Of a stretch of 64,000 nucleotides of DNA, positions 34,161-46,860 are shown one piece after another (position 1 is the stretch's first letter; each line of letters begins with the position of its first letter). The position numbers and the translations under genes are program-made. The stretch comes from Lanius collurio (taxonomy: Eukaryota > Chordata > Aves > Passeriformes > Laniidae): assembly GCA_020086605.1 (NCBI GenBank), contig JACBWW010000022.1, forward strand, positions 4,702,512 to 4,766,511. Reading direction: 5' to 3'. The notes beneath the pieces were generated by a model, which searched no databases, was not told the origin of the DNA, and saw only the letters and a list, made by a program, of their open reading frames with translations.

Positions 34161-37100
34161 GCATTACAAAACCACTAGATTTCATGTCAGAAAGGATGTT
34201 TTACTGCACGAGTTTGTTCTTCTACTTGAAGAAAATGTTAATCACAATGCAGAGGAGACATAATAGCTGTACAGATACATTAAATATCTAGTTACTACAC
34301 AATAAATAATTAATAAAGTTAATCTATTTCACCATACTCTGGTCAAGTAATACCCTTACAACCAATCAATAGCAATAAGGCATAACGTTTGTATGAGCCT
34401 TCTCTTTGCTGTGTGATCATTAATAACCAACAGCTGGGCACTCCTGATATCGAAGGCCAGCAAAAACTTGAAGTTTCGATTATATCAATGATTCTGCTTT
34501 TAGTTTGTGAAATGCTCCTGAAGCATCTGGCATATCTAACAGGCATGTAGGCTGAGCTTTCCCAATGAATTTAGGGAAGCTAAATGCCAAGCTCCTGTTC
34601 ACTTTCAGTGGAAACAAATTCCAAGAAATTCAGGCCTTTTCAAAACCTTAGCATTTATATTTTGAAAGTTACACATAGATAATGCCAGGTTTTTACCACT
34701 TTTCTAACTTTAGCTGGGAACAGGGTTCTCTCCTATATAAGTAAGGGGAAAAAAGAGAACCTGCAGAAGATTGCTTATTCATATTCAAAGTTTGCAAAAG
34801 TTTGTATATAAAGTTTACAAAACCAGCACAATTTCTCTTTCAGCATTTGCAGACATCTGCACCTGGCAGAGCTCTCAGCTGGAGGCTACTGCAGGGCTGA
34901 GTCATTTCAGAAGGTAGCAACCACTGCCCTGATTTCCTTGGGAATTAAAATAGTTCCTAACACACAGCAGTTTGTTTCTCATCCAACGATTTGGAGAGGG
35001 AGGTTTGTCCCCCACAGGATGAGACATGGTGTAGGGGGCTGGTGCTCTTTCCAGGCCACTTGCCTCACTGCCCTGAGTGGCCACATGCATGCGGGGGCTG
35101 GAGCCAGTCCCTTGGTGGAAGCAATGCTGGCTGCTGTTGCAGGCACTGCCATGGCAGTAGTTAAAAATGGCTTGTACCTCTACAGGCCAGTGGCACTAGC
35201 CCTGGGATGGGTCCTGCTTATGGGTCCGCATCCCTGTGCTCTGTCCTGGGAGTTCTGTATGTTCAGAACCCTGTCCAGCACCACCACAGGGCTCCTGTCA
35301 TGGTCAGGGTGGCATCGGGACAGGGGTTGTTCCCAGGCATTCTCTGCAGCTCCTCCAGCTCCTGGGAGTTACTAACATCACTGTGAACAAGGAAGTTTGC
35401 CTCTGCGGGGTATTTTTAGCAGCCTCCTGCCCAATAACCACGGGATAGAGGCAGCCTAGCTGGATGAGAATAGGTCACTGAGACACAGTGACACTTGGTA
35501 ACAAACCAAGGCTTGCCAAGTGTCAGTGCTAGCCATGGCTTAGACTGCTCCTAAACCCCAGGCCATTGCCCTGTTTCCAGCCCACCCTTCCCCACTGCAG
35601 TGAGCTCCAGCAGTGTGAGGCCCCCAGTGCAGCTGGACTCACATCAGCCCATCCCGGCTGCAGTGCTGAGCTCACAGGATGTGGATGGCCACCCCAGCAC
35701 TGAGCGCCAGGGCCAGGCTAGGGCGGCCAGACTAAAGAGCCACAGGAGGAAGAACAGAAGAACTTTGTAGGAACATGTATTTTTACATCAGAGTCCTTTG
35801 TATACACAAAAAAACCCACCCTGCTGTGCTAGGAGAAAAAAAGTCTTGTGGGCATTTCAGACCAACCTATTTTATTAATGCAAACTGCCAAATTCAACAT
35901 GCGAGCCAGCCTGAAAAACAAGAGGCTGAGAACGAGGAATGTATCGATGGTAAGCACTCCACTCGGCAGTCACTCCTAGCTGGGAATCAGGAATAGAGGT
36001 GGGCAACTGATAGCGATGCAAAACAAAGGTGTCTGTAATCTGGAGTGGGTTTTGCCAACTCTGCCTGGGGCTGTACTGTACCTGCCTTTTCCTTACTGTC
36101 AAATGACCTGAGCATTAAATGGACAAAACAGTAACAACAGCACGTTTTAGATACGGAAAATATTTGTGCCAACTGCTGCCTACATTTGCACACCTGAGCC
36201 TGCAGACTCAGTACACAGCTGCATGGGGCCATGGATGGGACTGGCTGGACTCGTCTGCAACACTGTGGGCTTTACACAGATAGTTGTTAAGTGCTCTGTG
36301 TGGCATCAGTGTGAAATATTCATTTAGGAGTCCAGTGTGCAATTTAGGAGATTTCAAATTACTTAAGAATAACTGCATATCAGAAAATGTCTATAAAATG
36401 AACTCTCAAGAAAAGATGTGAAAAATTTAAACCCCAAGTCATTAAATATTCACGGTGATGTATTTGCTCAGCTCTAATCAGCATCTGAAGAAGGCTGATA
36501 AACACTGCTTATGAGCAGTTCAAATAGAAGGATGGGTTAAAGTAAAAAAGAAAGTTAAATCCTAGGATATCAGCAGTCAGTAGAGGGAATTATTTGTCCA
36601 AAAACAGGATAAAAAAAAAAAATGTTAGGATAAAAGACTTTCCCAGCTAAATACAATGGGCTCATTCCAATGGCTATCTCTGGAGGTGCAGACACCAATC
36701 TCCCAGGAAGAGCCGTGTTCTCTCCAGGGACACATAGCAAGGAGACACCCATCTATGTTCTCTTCTACCTCCCACCTGAAGAAACTGGGTGGCCTTGATG
36801 TCACTGCCTCTCTAATACTGTCAGAAGTTGGTACAGATATGTATACACAGAAAAAGGCTGCAGAGTCCTGTTTCACCAGGAAATCACACTGCAAATCCCT
36901 CTCACTATTTTTGTTAGCAGCAGATATATCCATGAAGGCAGGGCACAGAGGACCAGAGCAATACTGGCAGAGACAGGAGCTGGAGCAGAGACAGAAGGCT
37001 CTGCAGTCAACAGAAGTGTGGCTGGGTTTTTGGTGAGTATTCTTTGGCCTTGGGGGCACTGCCTCTCGGGCTCTGTGTCCACAAGAAGTGAGAAGTGCAG

Positions 37101-37370
37101 TTACCTCTGAGAACTGCACATTTGAGCATATGCCATGAGGAAAACAATGCTCTTGAATCACTCTGCCTCAGTTTCACCAGGAGCAAACCGAGCCAATAAC
37201 TGCTATGTCTCTCTGGGGAATGCTCTGTGATTTAGGCTGTATTTGGGTCATAAGAGACTTCAAAGGTCCTTTGAGCAAAAGCACTAAAGTGCTGCAAAAT
37301 ATGACAGGCGCTGGTAGACAGAGGCCTGGCAGTAAGGCATGCCTGAGCTACAAAATTCTAATCTTTCCTC
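34161..37370. other. Upstream flank, no gene recognised
   Basis: AT-rich to 34.9 kb, then moderate GC. Chance frames only. One perfect 10-bp inverted repeat is listed separately. Confidence 0.55.
35489..35525. other. Inverted repeat, 10-bp perfect arms
   Basis: TGACACTTGG (35489-35498) and CCAAGTGTCA (35516-35525) are perfect reverse complements separated by 17 bases. It could be a hairpin or a two-half-site protein target. No terminator meaning applies in this genome. Confidence 0.5.
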
Positions 37371-37371
37371 C

Positions 37372-37500
37372 CCAGATGATTCTGTCAGCCCTGCAATCAC
37401 TTTTGCAGCTCTTCCTTGAACTCTTCCTTGCTCTTGGTATTTTTTGTACAAAATGGGATGCCCAGAACCATCACGCTCTGACCCTGCTGAGACCCTGACA
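37372..37500 (-). mobile_element. Probable CR1-like LINE fragment
   Basis: TCTGTCAGCCCTGCAATCAC, then GCAGCTCTTCCTTGAACTCT, then TACAAAATGGGATGCCCAGA follow the order of a CR1 3' region (a TCTCTGGACTC-like block, then GTGG-GCCCAGAACTG). Too diverged to type. The characteristic octamer tail is not visible. Confidence 0.35.
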
Positions 37501-39046
37501 CACCTGGGTGGTCTCAGAGGGGTGCAATCCCCAGCCCCAGTGGAACCCCCTTCTCCCAGTGCCTGTGAGCTGTGCTGATGAGCTGTGTATCCCCCAGGAG
37601 CCCATGACTTCACATGAGGAAGAGAAAAATCTAAAAATTATAGAAGAAGCTTAGACACTGTCAGAAGACAAGCCATGGAAAGAGCTGGCAAAGAGAGTTA
37701 CTAAATATTTTAAGATCAAATAAACCTGACATTTTAGAGGCTCTGGTCCATTATTGTTGTTCAAATTATATGTGCATCTTCTAATAAATACCTCTGCAAC
37801 CATGAACACAAAACATGAGAGGGACAGAGAAAGAAAAATCTTGCTGAACAAGGTAGTTACATACTGTAGGAATGCAGGAGTCTGTGATCTATGTTATTTC
37901 TTTGCTTAAGGCCACCTAGCAACAGCACATAGGTTAATCCTCCACAGACTGAACAGACAGCATCAGCCAACAGGAAAACAAAACATCTCTGCTAGAAAAA
38001 AAATCAGAACAAGGATTACCCATTTGCAAGAGGGTTGTAGGAACAGACAGCAACAAATAAGAAAGAGGTATACATGATACTCCTGCAAAAGGAAGATTTC
38101 CCTGTAAATAGAGTTATTGTCCACCTTGTTATTAAAAATACAAAAAGAGCTTTACAACATTTACAGAAAACCTCTGTGGGAGCTGCGGGAGCCCTGCTCC
38201 ACAGGGAGCTAGGAAGATGAGCTGTGGTCAAGGCTGGTTGCCATCTTAGAGAGCACTTTTAAATGATAAATAGAGTGTCGTTTAAAACAAAAAATAAATG
38301 TCTGGAGCCATAACCCTTCTGCCAGGGGTTAGCAGCACCTTCAAGGGCAGGTTCAGATCTCTACAAGCATTTCTCGGATGTTAAGACATACCATCGCTTT
38401 CTTAAAAGCCATTGTTTGCAGTGACTCAGCCTACTCTCTTTGCAGCTCTGCCAGGCTTCCCTACACCAGGACATTCTGCTGAAGGGGCCTGGGAATACAG
38501 AATTAACTCACCAGGAGATCACCACCGTGCCAGGACCACTCCACACATCTGTTGTGCCCTGGAGAAGACACCCTGCAGAGCTTGCTGGCCCCAACACCCA
38601 CTGTGCCTGCAGAGCCTATGCTTTGCAACACATGGGGTGGCCGTGGCAAAGCTTCAGCCCAGGAGCTGTGCTGTCCCCCTGACATTGCCCCTGCCTTTGC
38701 CATCCCTGCCACTCCCCTGAAGGACAGCCACCAGGGATGAGATTTTGGAGGAGAACAAGGTGCAAGGCCACCACCACTTGCCAGCCTGCTGCAGCGCCCG
38801 GCCTGCCTTCCCGCTGCCCGCCTTCCTCTCCGCCCCAAGCCGAGTGTCACCTGCTGCTCACCAGTGCCAGCACAGCCAGCACCGTCCCCAGGGCAGCTTC
38901 TGACCCAACTTTTCCAAGGGGTCTTCGCAGCACGGCACATCTTCCTGTGCACACAGAGGGATGACAGCCAATGTGGTGCCACACGAACCTGCGCATCTGG
39001 GCTGTGATTTATTAAGGGTTTACTGTTGCTCCTTTTCTGCTGTTCA

Positions 39047-39061
39047 CCAACAGATGGTAGC
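39047..39061 (+). promoter_or_regulatory. CTCF-like motif
   Basis: CCAACAGATGGTAGC matches the core CCASYAGRKGGCRS with one change (T for C in the GGC). Plus orientation. Motif-only evidence. Confidence 0.35.
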
Positions 39062-39701
39062 AGCACCGCTGCTGTCATGCCAGGCCCGAAGCTGCTCGCA
39101 GTAGGCAATGACTTCTGCTCTGAAACTTTTCCTACTTGATGAAAAGTCATGCTTACCCATCTCTTTGCACCTCACTAGCTGCATCTCTAGCACAAGTTCA
39201 GAGAGCAAATTATCTCCCAGCACATCATATTCTCAATTCAAAGCTCGAGGGAGAGACATGGGCAGTTGTTGGGGTTGAACCTCTGTTCACAGAAACTGGT
39301 GAATCAAAATATGCTCGAGTGTACCAGCAATGCCTGGGATGAATGCCTCAAACTTCCTGTTCTGCATGGGGCTGCAGCAGTGCATCCTACCTGGCTCTGC
39401 ACACAACAAGCTGTTCCCAAATTGTGACCAATGTTCAGCTCAAAGATGCGCATCTGTAAGACCCAAATTAATTAATGTATTATTTACCAATTTAATTCTT
39501 GGGCAAGGTCCAAGCATTTTGTGCCACTGGTTGCACTGAGCTACTCGCTGCCTTTGCCAGGTGAGCACTAAGGCCAGTGGAAGCTTTGGCTAGGCAACGT
39601 CTCGTTAAGATGGAGCTAAATACAGACCTCAGAATCTGGTCTGCAACAAAACTACTCTGCAGAAGAAAAACTAACAAACAACAACTCTGCTCTAGAGGCT
39701 T

Positions 39702-39770
39702 CCCCTAATTCTGTAAAGTGCTTTGAGGCTTGTGAGTAGCTCCGAATAATCAATAATACCATTAACAAAA
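39702..39770 (-). mobile_element. Old L3/MIR-like repeat tail
   Basis: CTGTAAAGTGCTTTGAGGCT followed by TCCGAATAATCAATAATACC is the reverse orientation of the same tail type seen at 9454 (GTAAAGTGCTTTGAG, then an AATAAT-like end). Diverged. Confidence 0.5.
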
Positions 39771-40961
39771 AGGTGGCCGAATGGCAGCTACCTCTGATTA
39801 AAATAGAGCCCTCGGTGTATTGCAGCAAACAGCCATGTAGCCATTTCTCTGATCAGGAGCAGGTCTTTCCTAGTGTCATATAATTCATGTTAAAATTGCA
39901 GCAATAAGGCAGACTGCCTTGCAGCTGTTCACAAGTCTTTGGAGGCTGCCATTACACTTCACCTTTTTAATGCTTTATGTATTACAGTTTTATTTTCACC
40001 TAAGGCTGTGATCCTAAGCTTCCTCACAGCCTTATCTACAACTCATATTTCAAAGCCTAATTTTCCTGCCCCCAAACGGAGAATAAAATAGCTTGCAAAA
40101 AGGGCTGCAAGGAAGCTGCAAGTTCTGCGGTTTTACAGCCCTTCTCCATCAGATCTGTATAGGTACTATTCCTCATGGAGCCAAAAACTTCCCAGAGAAG
40201 TACTGTAGCTAGAAGATATTTCTTGACCTGGTGTACACTCTGTCCACCCCAGCTGGTGGAGAGATTATGAAATTTTAATTGGACTGAGAGCAAGATATCA
40301 CTATAATTGGAGCCCAAGTGCCTGCACAAGCCTGAGAGCTAAGAGTTGCTGGAAATCCTCGACAGTCACCAGCGGCCCCAGTGCCTGAACATGCCTGTGC
40401 TGCTATCACCTCAAGAGGAGGTGATACCCATCCTCTTCTCCACTCATGCCACTGGTTCCCTTCCAGAAATAAAAAGTTTTGCAAAGGAAGAATGCCTCAG
40501 CCCATCCAGGTTACCACCTCCTCTAAGGTGACACTAGCAGCAGCACAAGAAACCATGAGAATATCCCAGCTCATCCTATCACAAGCTTTTGGGAACATAT
40601 CCTTGTGACAAAAATGTCTCTCTGCTGCAGTGCTGGCAGTGGATTCTCACTCCAGTGAGCTATGATCCCCTTCTACCCTGCCTGCCTGGCTGGACAAGCC
40701 TAATGTATCTGTATGAGCACAGTGGTCCCATGGCAGGCACAGCTTGCCCTGCAGTGCAGCATCTCAGTTCAATGCACTCACTGGTTTTGTGCCACCATCT
40801 GATGAGTCATAAACCAAGCACTGACTCCTACCACCTCCAATAGGTAGACAGTGCCATTGTTGGAAAAGCAGGCATGCTGGAGGAATGCAAATGGTGGGAT
40901 TATTTATTATTCACATAGGTGCTCAGCCCTTAGCAAGTGGCTCCATGTAATCATAAAAATC

Positions 40962-40975
40962 ACTCAGCTGAGTCA
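40962..40975. promoter_or_regulatory. Palindromic E-box with overlapping AP-1 site
   Basis: ACTCAGCTGAGT (40962-40973) is a perfect 12-bp palindrome with a CAGCTG E-box at its centre. TGAGTCA at 40969-40975 is a perfect AP-1 site and the whole resembles a MARE (10 of 13 positions). A second perfect AP-1 site lies at 40803-40809. A small enhancer is possible. Confidence 0.35.
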
Positions 40976-43100
40976 GTGATCTAACTGTAGGCCCCTCAGC
41001 CCAGGGACTCAAATTATCCCAGAAGGCCTGTGTTTCAACATTCATGCCCAGATGACACTTGCTCCCACATACATTTTTTAAATCTTTGCCAGACATGGTG
41101 AGAGATCATCCTGCATATGTCATATAAAAAGTAAGATCTCAGTTTTCCTAGGAAGCCCACATTGAAGAATCTTCAGGAAAACAAGGTGCTACTACAAAAT
41201 AACTGTCAGAATGCTTAGCAGAGATTGTCTTTATGTAAAGGTCAAAGCAAACCTCCCTTGCATAACACAGTCTTTTGCCTAGGGAAGTACAAATCCGGTC
41301 TTCGAGGTAGCCAAGTGCTCTCCCTTCCTAACAGGCATCTGCTAACAGAGCAGCCTGCTGTGCTCCTCACTCTGGCCATCCCCACTGCACCCCAGTCTGG
41401 CCCTCCCTGCTGCAAGGGGCTTATCCCATTACTGCTGCTCTGGGAATCTCGACCCCTGACACCAGCACTATGAAGGCAGCTCTTGCTGAAGCACTATTAC
41501 TTTATGGTGCAGCTCAGCAAAAAACTCTGGCTTCTTTTCTACCTGTGATGCCATAAAACCTCAGTGGGCAAACGGCCCCATGTCAGGGCAAGGAACCAGC
41601 TTTGCTAAGTGATTTGGTTGGCAATGGTCTTCGTTTATGCCAGTGTGAGAGACAGGAGACCAGAAACACCTTATCTCCCTGTGGTTGCTATACCAAGGCC
41701 CTGCTCTACGTGGCTGTCTGGTCTGTACTCTTTGTGGCACAGGCATTGCCACGGGAAGGCTCTGGAATTACTGATGGGCTGTGTGGGTCATTCATTGTCC
41801 TAAGAAAAGGAGTATTTCTGAAAATACAAGAAAGACCTGAAGAAGCAGATGGACAATTTAAAGCATTTATGTTGGGCAGAGGTGTTCTAGGGGACATCTA
41901 AACACCCTTTATGTTGTTTTGAAACCACTGGACAAGCTCCTGGCCCTAACTAAAGGAAGTGGCACAAGTGGAGTTGGCTTCAGTCAGGTCTCAGCACCAG
42001 CAACAGAGTATGCTTGGGGGACTAAGAAGGAAATTTGACTTGGCTTATGTGCCTGATCTCCATTAGTATCAGGATTGCTAAACAGAAAAAAAAATAATTA
42101 GAAAAATAAAAAGGACTTGAAGAATGGACTGTTTGCCTCATATATAGCATTCATTGAAGCAGAGCTGGGAACAGCATGCATGACCCCAAGGGTTGACCCA
42201 TCCTATTTAGTCTTGGCTTCCTCCTCACACTCTTTCACCTCCCTGTGGTCCTCATCTCCCTTTACAACCCAGCAGAGCTGCAAACCTGCACCCCAGAAGC
42301 AGGCACAGCCAGGCCACGCTCTGCCTGCCACCCCCAGCCAGTCTTTAACCCACCTGTGTGGGAACCACAAAGGGAAAGCAAACAAAATAACCAGTAACAA
42401 AATGCTTCGCATCTTAGTTGCAGTTTTCATCTGAACAAAGCATTTTGTAAGTCATGGTGAATTCAATTAACAAAGCCTTAATTTCTTAATTCATTAAAAA
42501 ACAGAGTCTGCTTTATGATCTCATAATTGAAATGAAGTTGTAAGACACTGAATAAATTCAATTTTTTCTCAATTTTTGAGAAAATTAATAAAAAAGTGTG
42601 TTAAAAAGCTGAGTCTGTTTTGAATGGGAAGGGAAGGAATTCCATTTCTTTGTTATAACGAGCTATCTATATTTCTGCTAAAATATTCTCCAGTCATGCC
42701 ATCCAGCAGGCATACTCTGCAAATCTGAAGGCAGAATGAGGTCCCTGCCCTGAGAGCACAGTACATCATTTGGGAAGAAAGCGGCCTGGAAGCTCTGATG
42801 TGCAGCCAGCGCTCATCCCGCAGTGTAAGGGTGGCCCCAGAACAGGCCTGCCCAAGCAACCAGGGACCAAAGTCAAACAGTACCAAGCCCCCAGTTAGCA
42901 TAAATAATTGGCTTTTCAACATGAAGGCCCCCACAGTGACTTTCCCATCGAGGAACTATGTGCTACTAAGAGAATTAAAGGTTGAAGGGACAAGCAGAGC
43001 ACGAACTTTTGCAAAATGCCTCATCGATTAGCATCATCTCTTGACCTAAAAGAGAAATTCTAAAGAGAGCTGATACGAAGTTGCTTCCCGCTGGGGTTTA
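40976..43100. other. Upstream flank, no gene recognised
   Basis: Mixed composition, chance frames only. Confidence 0.5.
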
Positions 43101-43103
43101 TTG

Positions 43104-43173
43104 CTATTAATTATTATTATTATTATTATTATTATTACTACTAGTACTACTTCTACTACTACTACTACTACTG

Positions 43174-43208
<35 letters not shown>
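43104..43208. repeat. Compound trinucleotide microsatellite (ATT)n-(ACT)n
   Basis: About 33 bases of TTA/ATT units pass into about 70 bases of CTA/ACT units with a few interruptions (AGT, TTCT, GCT). A single base change in the unit at the junction explains the two phases. It is likely polymorphic. Minus-strand reading gives poly-Val/Ile frames that are artefacts. Confidence 0.95.
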
Positions 43209-46200
43209 GATTTTGGCTCATGATTTTCCTTTATTATAGGAAGAAAAAAAACAAAAACAAAAGAAGAGGAAAGAAAAAGAAGTTCAATGAGCTTTTCATC
43301 AGTCTGGCTCCAGGTAAGACTACTCACACTGCAAGGCAAAATAGAGTTACATATAGAGATGCTATTAATATTTCCTTTCTAATTAAATTCCACAAGAAAT
43401 TGTGCAGGATATTTCTGTCCCCATACTCATTCTAGTCCCATCATTTTTTGATTAACTATCCTCATGCACTAGGAATTAAGGTGTGACCTCTAACTTTTTT
43501 TGAGAGAGATGTGCTGTTTTTAATATTAACAGCTCCATCTTTTCATTGTTCCTTGAGCAGGGTTGGGAGGAGAAATATAATTACACACAATAGGGGTATA
43601 ATTCATACATTAAAAGTGACATTAAAATGATAGGTAGCAAAATATAACAATGTAACAGCTTGTCTGTCACTCTTATGGATTGCTGGCACCCTCCAACCCC
43701 ATTAGAAACACATCCCTGGAGGGAGCGCAGCAGGAAGACGTGAGTGAGATTAACACCAGCAGAGACCTCATGGTGCCTGGTACTGCGGGGCTCCCTTGGC
43801 AGGAATATCTACTTTAAACTCCTGTCGGGTCTCTGCTTCCTGCAGGTGCCATGTCCTCGAGCTGTCTGCCACTGCTCGGGCTACCAGCACCCACGGGCCC
43901 TGCTCTCCCAGCAAGAAACCGCCCCAACATTGCAAACTCCTGAAGCAGAATCCCAGCGCTTCCATGAGGAGATAATGTTATACACTTTGATGTATCTGGG
44001 GCATGGGAGGTCCTCCTACGTAGCACACAGGACAGCAGCTCTGCTGTCTGCAACATTGCCTTCTTCCCAGGAAAAGGGGCTGGCCCTGGCAGTGAGGAAG
44101 CCAAGCACCCATCAGTGGGGAGGCACATCACAAGGACTGTTTGCATGGAGCCAGGCTGTGGGTACCAGCTGCCCATGAGGCAGGGGATGCCTGGGTTCAG
44201 ATACAGCTCTGCTGCAGTGACACGTCTGGCCTGGCAAATCGTTTGAGCTTTGCCTGCCTGCGGAACCTGCAGCCCAGTTTCACTTGCACTGCTTATACAC
44301 GACTGAAGAGAAACTGGTGCAAACCCCCAAGTATGCAAATCTGGGGATTTTTTTCCTGCTTAGCTGCAGGGTACTCCCTGTCAGCATAACCTAAATGCAT
44401 TAACGCTGTTTGGAAACTGAATTAGGGCATCATCTGCCGAACATACCAATGTCCAGCATCCTCCCCCTCCACAAGGTTGCCAGGCACCCCTCTGAGGTTC
44501 CTGCACCAGCTCTCAGGCAGATGAGTTCATGCTGATCTGCCCTAATGTGACCCATTTGGGCTGAAAAGAATTAGAAAACATCCATGTGAGTGGGACCAAT
44601 CCCCCAAGGAAGGGACGCACAATCTCCCCGAAAGACCAGCTGGCTCCAGAGGAGGATGCTGTCCATGGGCAGGGGAAGCTAGAGCTCAAATAGTCTCAGT
44701 GTATGCCTTCCTCAGGCTGCAAAGAGCTTTCTTCTGAGCTCAAGTGCTTTGGTAAATGATCACCATGCTTTATCTAGTATGAAAATCAAATTAACTTAAT
44801 CATATGCTCATATTTAAGTGTAACTGACTCTTGGTTTATCCCCACAAAGAGAAATCTGCAATTAATCCTCTCCTGATAACCTTCCTGTGACACTAGGGCC
44901 ATGCTGCCTCTCCTACTTCAGCTTCAGAGAGTCCCAGTCTTCATGTTCCTCAAACACAAATAGTAGATGTTGCTTCTGACAGCTATTAGCTAGCCTTCAA
45001 TTAAAATTTTTTCAGGTCCAGTTTTGAGGCCTGAAGGTCCTGATGAATTAAATACAAGTGTAAAAACATCAGTGCTGTTACTGGGGGATTCTGAAAAGGT
45101 GGAGCTCCACACGGAGAGGAATGTGAAAATCCAAAAATATTCAGCCTGAAACCTTATACTAGCAGCCAGCAAAAGTCCAGCAGCAGGAGTTGCACTGTAC
45201 TTACAATATTCTAGGTAAAATATGCAAATTGTTCGCTATTGAATGGATAGTGAAATGCGTATTTTAAGACCGACCTGTTTTGAAGAGCACCAGCTTCCTG
45301 CTCCCTGCTTTTTATACCCACAGGTCTCATTTAGACACTAGTTAACTATCAGGGAGGTGAGACTGTCGGGAGTCCTGCTGTAGCGAGCAGTTTTCTTGCC
45401 CTTCATCACCCTGCAAATGTAACCGCAGATTTTTGCCATGGCTATTTTTGTTTTGAGGAAAATGGATGATGGGAGGTCTCCACAGCCAGAGTGCACACCT
45501 TGCTCTCTTTAAGCCCCTCCCAGCCACTCCCCACTACCTCAGGCCTGCCAATACAGCCTATTTCTCTGTGCACAACAGTTGGTTTCATGCCTGCAACTTT
45601 TTTTTTTTTTCCTTTTTTTTCTTTTTCAAACATTGAATATTTTAGTTCCATTCTTCAGCACCCTTCACCGTATAAACATAAGAAATTAACTGGCACCAGA
45701 AGCAAGGTTTTGCTACGTTAATTACAGCAGCCCCAGTTCTTTTGGAGCAGTGTGGAGCAGCACATCGCGGCAGCCCCAGTGGAAAACAGATCACCGACAC
45801 GGTGCTGCGCTTTCTCAGGCTGCAGCATCAGAAGCAACCCCAAGGAATTAGGTTTTCTTGATGTCTAAAATTAACTGGAAAAAGTAGTACTTGCCGTAGT
45901 AGCTACCCCAAATAAAAGCATCAGATGCTTCCTGTGGCAGAAATTTAAACTGGTGCGATCTGTAATTTCTACATCAAGCAAAACTGGTGTCTCTGTGGCA
46001 CAACAGCCTGCCTGAAGAATAGGACGAGGGTGACTGCTTCAGCATCCATCCCTCTTTCTGGAGCCCCATCCCATGTGAGGACCTTCTTCACTCTTGGCTT
46101 GTCCTCCCCAAAACAGGGAATGAGTCTCAGTTCTCAGGTACACTCAGTATTAAATAAATTTCTGTGTCACCCTAACTTTTATGTCAGCTGGTAAATTGTG

Positions 46201-46830
46201 GTTATAGAGGTTACAGCAATCACTGATGTGCTGTTTCAGGCAGCACACACATAGAAACTAAAATGACCACATTGGGATAAATGGACTTCATGTTAATTTC
46301 TGGTAACCTTCAGAATGGTAAATGTAAGACTGAAAAATAATGCACTCCTGGAAAATGTAGGACAGTTGGGATGTGAGGTTAAATTTTGTGATTTACAGCC
46401 AGCTGTAGTTTTATGCAGTCTTTGAATTAGATTCTATTTTCCACGGGCTGCTGGGTCTTGTGGCCTGCATCCTTGTTGTCCAAAAAGGTAAAAGGATGGT
46501 GGCTCTCATCCTAACAATTCTGGGAGTAAGCTGGTTTTTAAACAACAAAAATTAAAAATATTTGGGTATGCATTTATCCCACAGCATTAATTCTTCTTTT
46601 TCTCCATAGTTATACTCACCATTCTCTACCATTTCTCACTCCTGAATCCTGCAAAGCCTGAGGTAAGACTATTTAATGGTATCCATACTGTGGATAGACG
46701 TTCAAAACGCCACACCGTCATCTGATCCCAGTGCCCCAGGAAGCCCTACAGGATGGGCAGCCCAGTATGATTGCACAGCATGGGGAGTAACAAACTACAT
46801 CCAGCCTTAAAAAGCTCTATTACATTAAAG
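43209..46830. other. Upstream flank, no gene recognised
   Basis: Includes a T-rich tract at 45598-45627. Frames of 144 and 174 codons near 43.7-44.3 kb overlap on opposite strands in GC-rich DNA and show no domain. Confidence 0.5.
45598..45627. repeat. T-rich tract (T13, T8, T5)
   Basis: T13CCT8CT5. Simple low-complexity sequence. Confidence 0.9.
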
Positions 46831-46836
46831 GCTAAA

Positions 46837-46860
46837 TCTGTCTGTCTGTCTGTCTGTCTG
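46837..46860. repeat. (TCTG)6 microsatellite
   Basis: Six perfect TCTG units followed by TCTA. Probably variable in length. Confidence 0.95.

Larger units (their letters stand above)
37501..40900. other. Upstream flank, no gene recognised
   Basis: Moderate-GC and AT-rich DNA. A 215-codon minus frame at 38503-39150 lies in a GC-rich part and shows no domain. Contains a CTCF-like motif and one old repeat tail, listed. Confidence 0.5.

Noticed and set aside
33052..34185. 377-codon minus frame and overlapping plus frame of 256 codons
   Set aside because: Both strands are open across the same CpG island and products are Pro/Arg/Gly/Ala-rich with no domain, as expected from low stop density. Kept only as part of the island.
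43046..43339. Poly-Val/Ile minus frame
   Set aside because: Translation of the ATT/ACT microsatellite.
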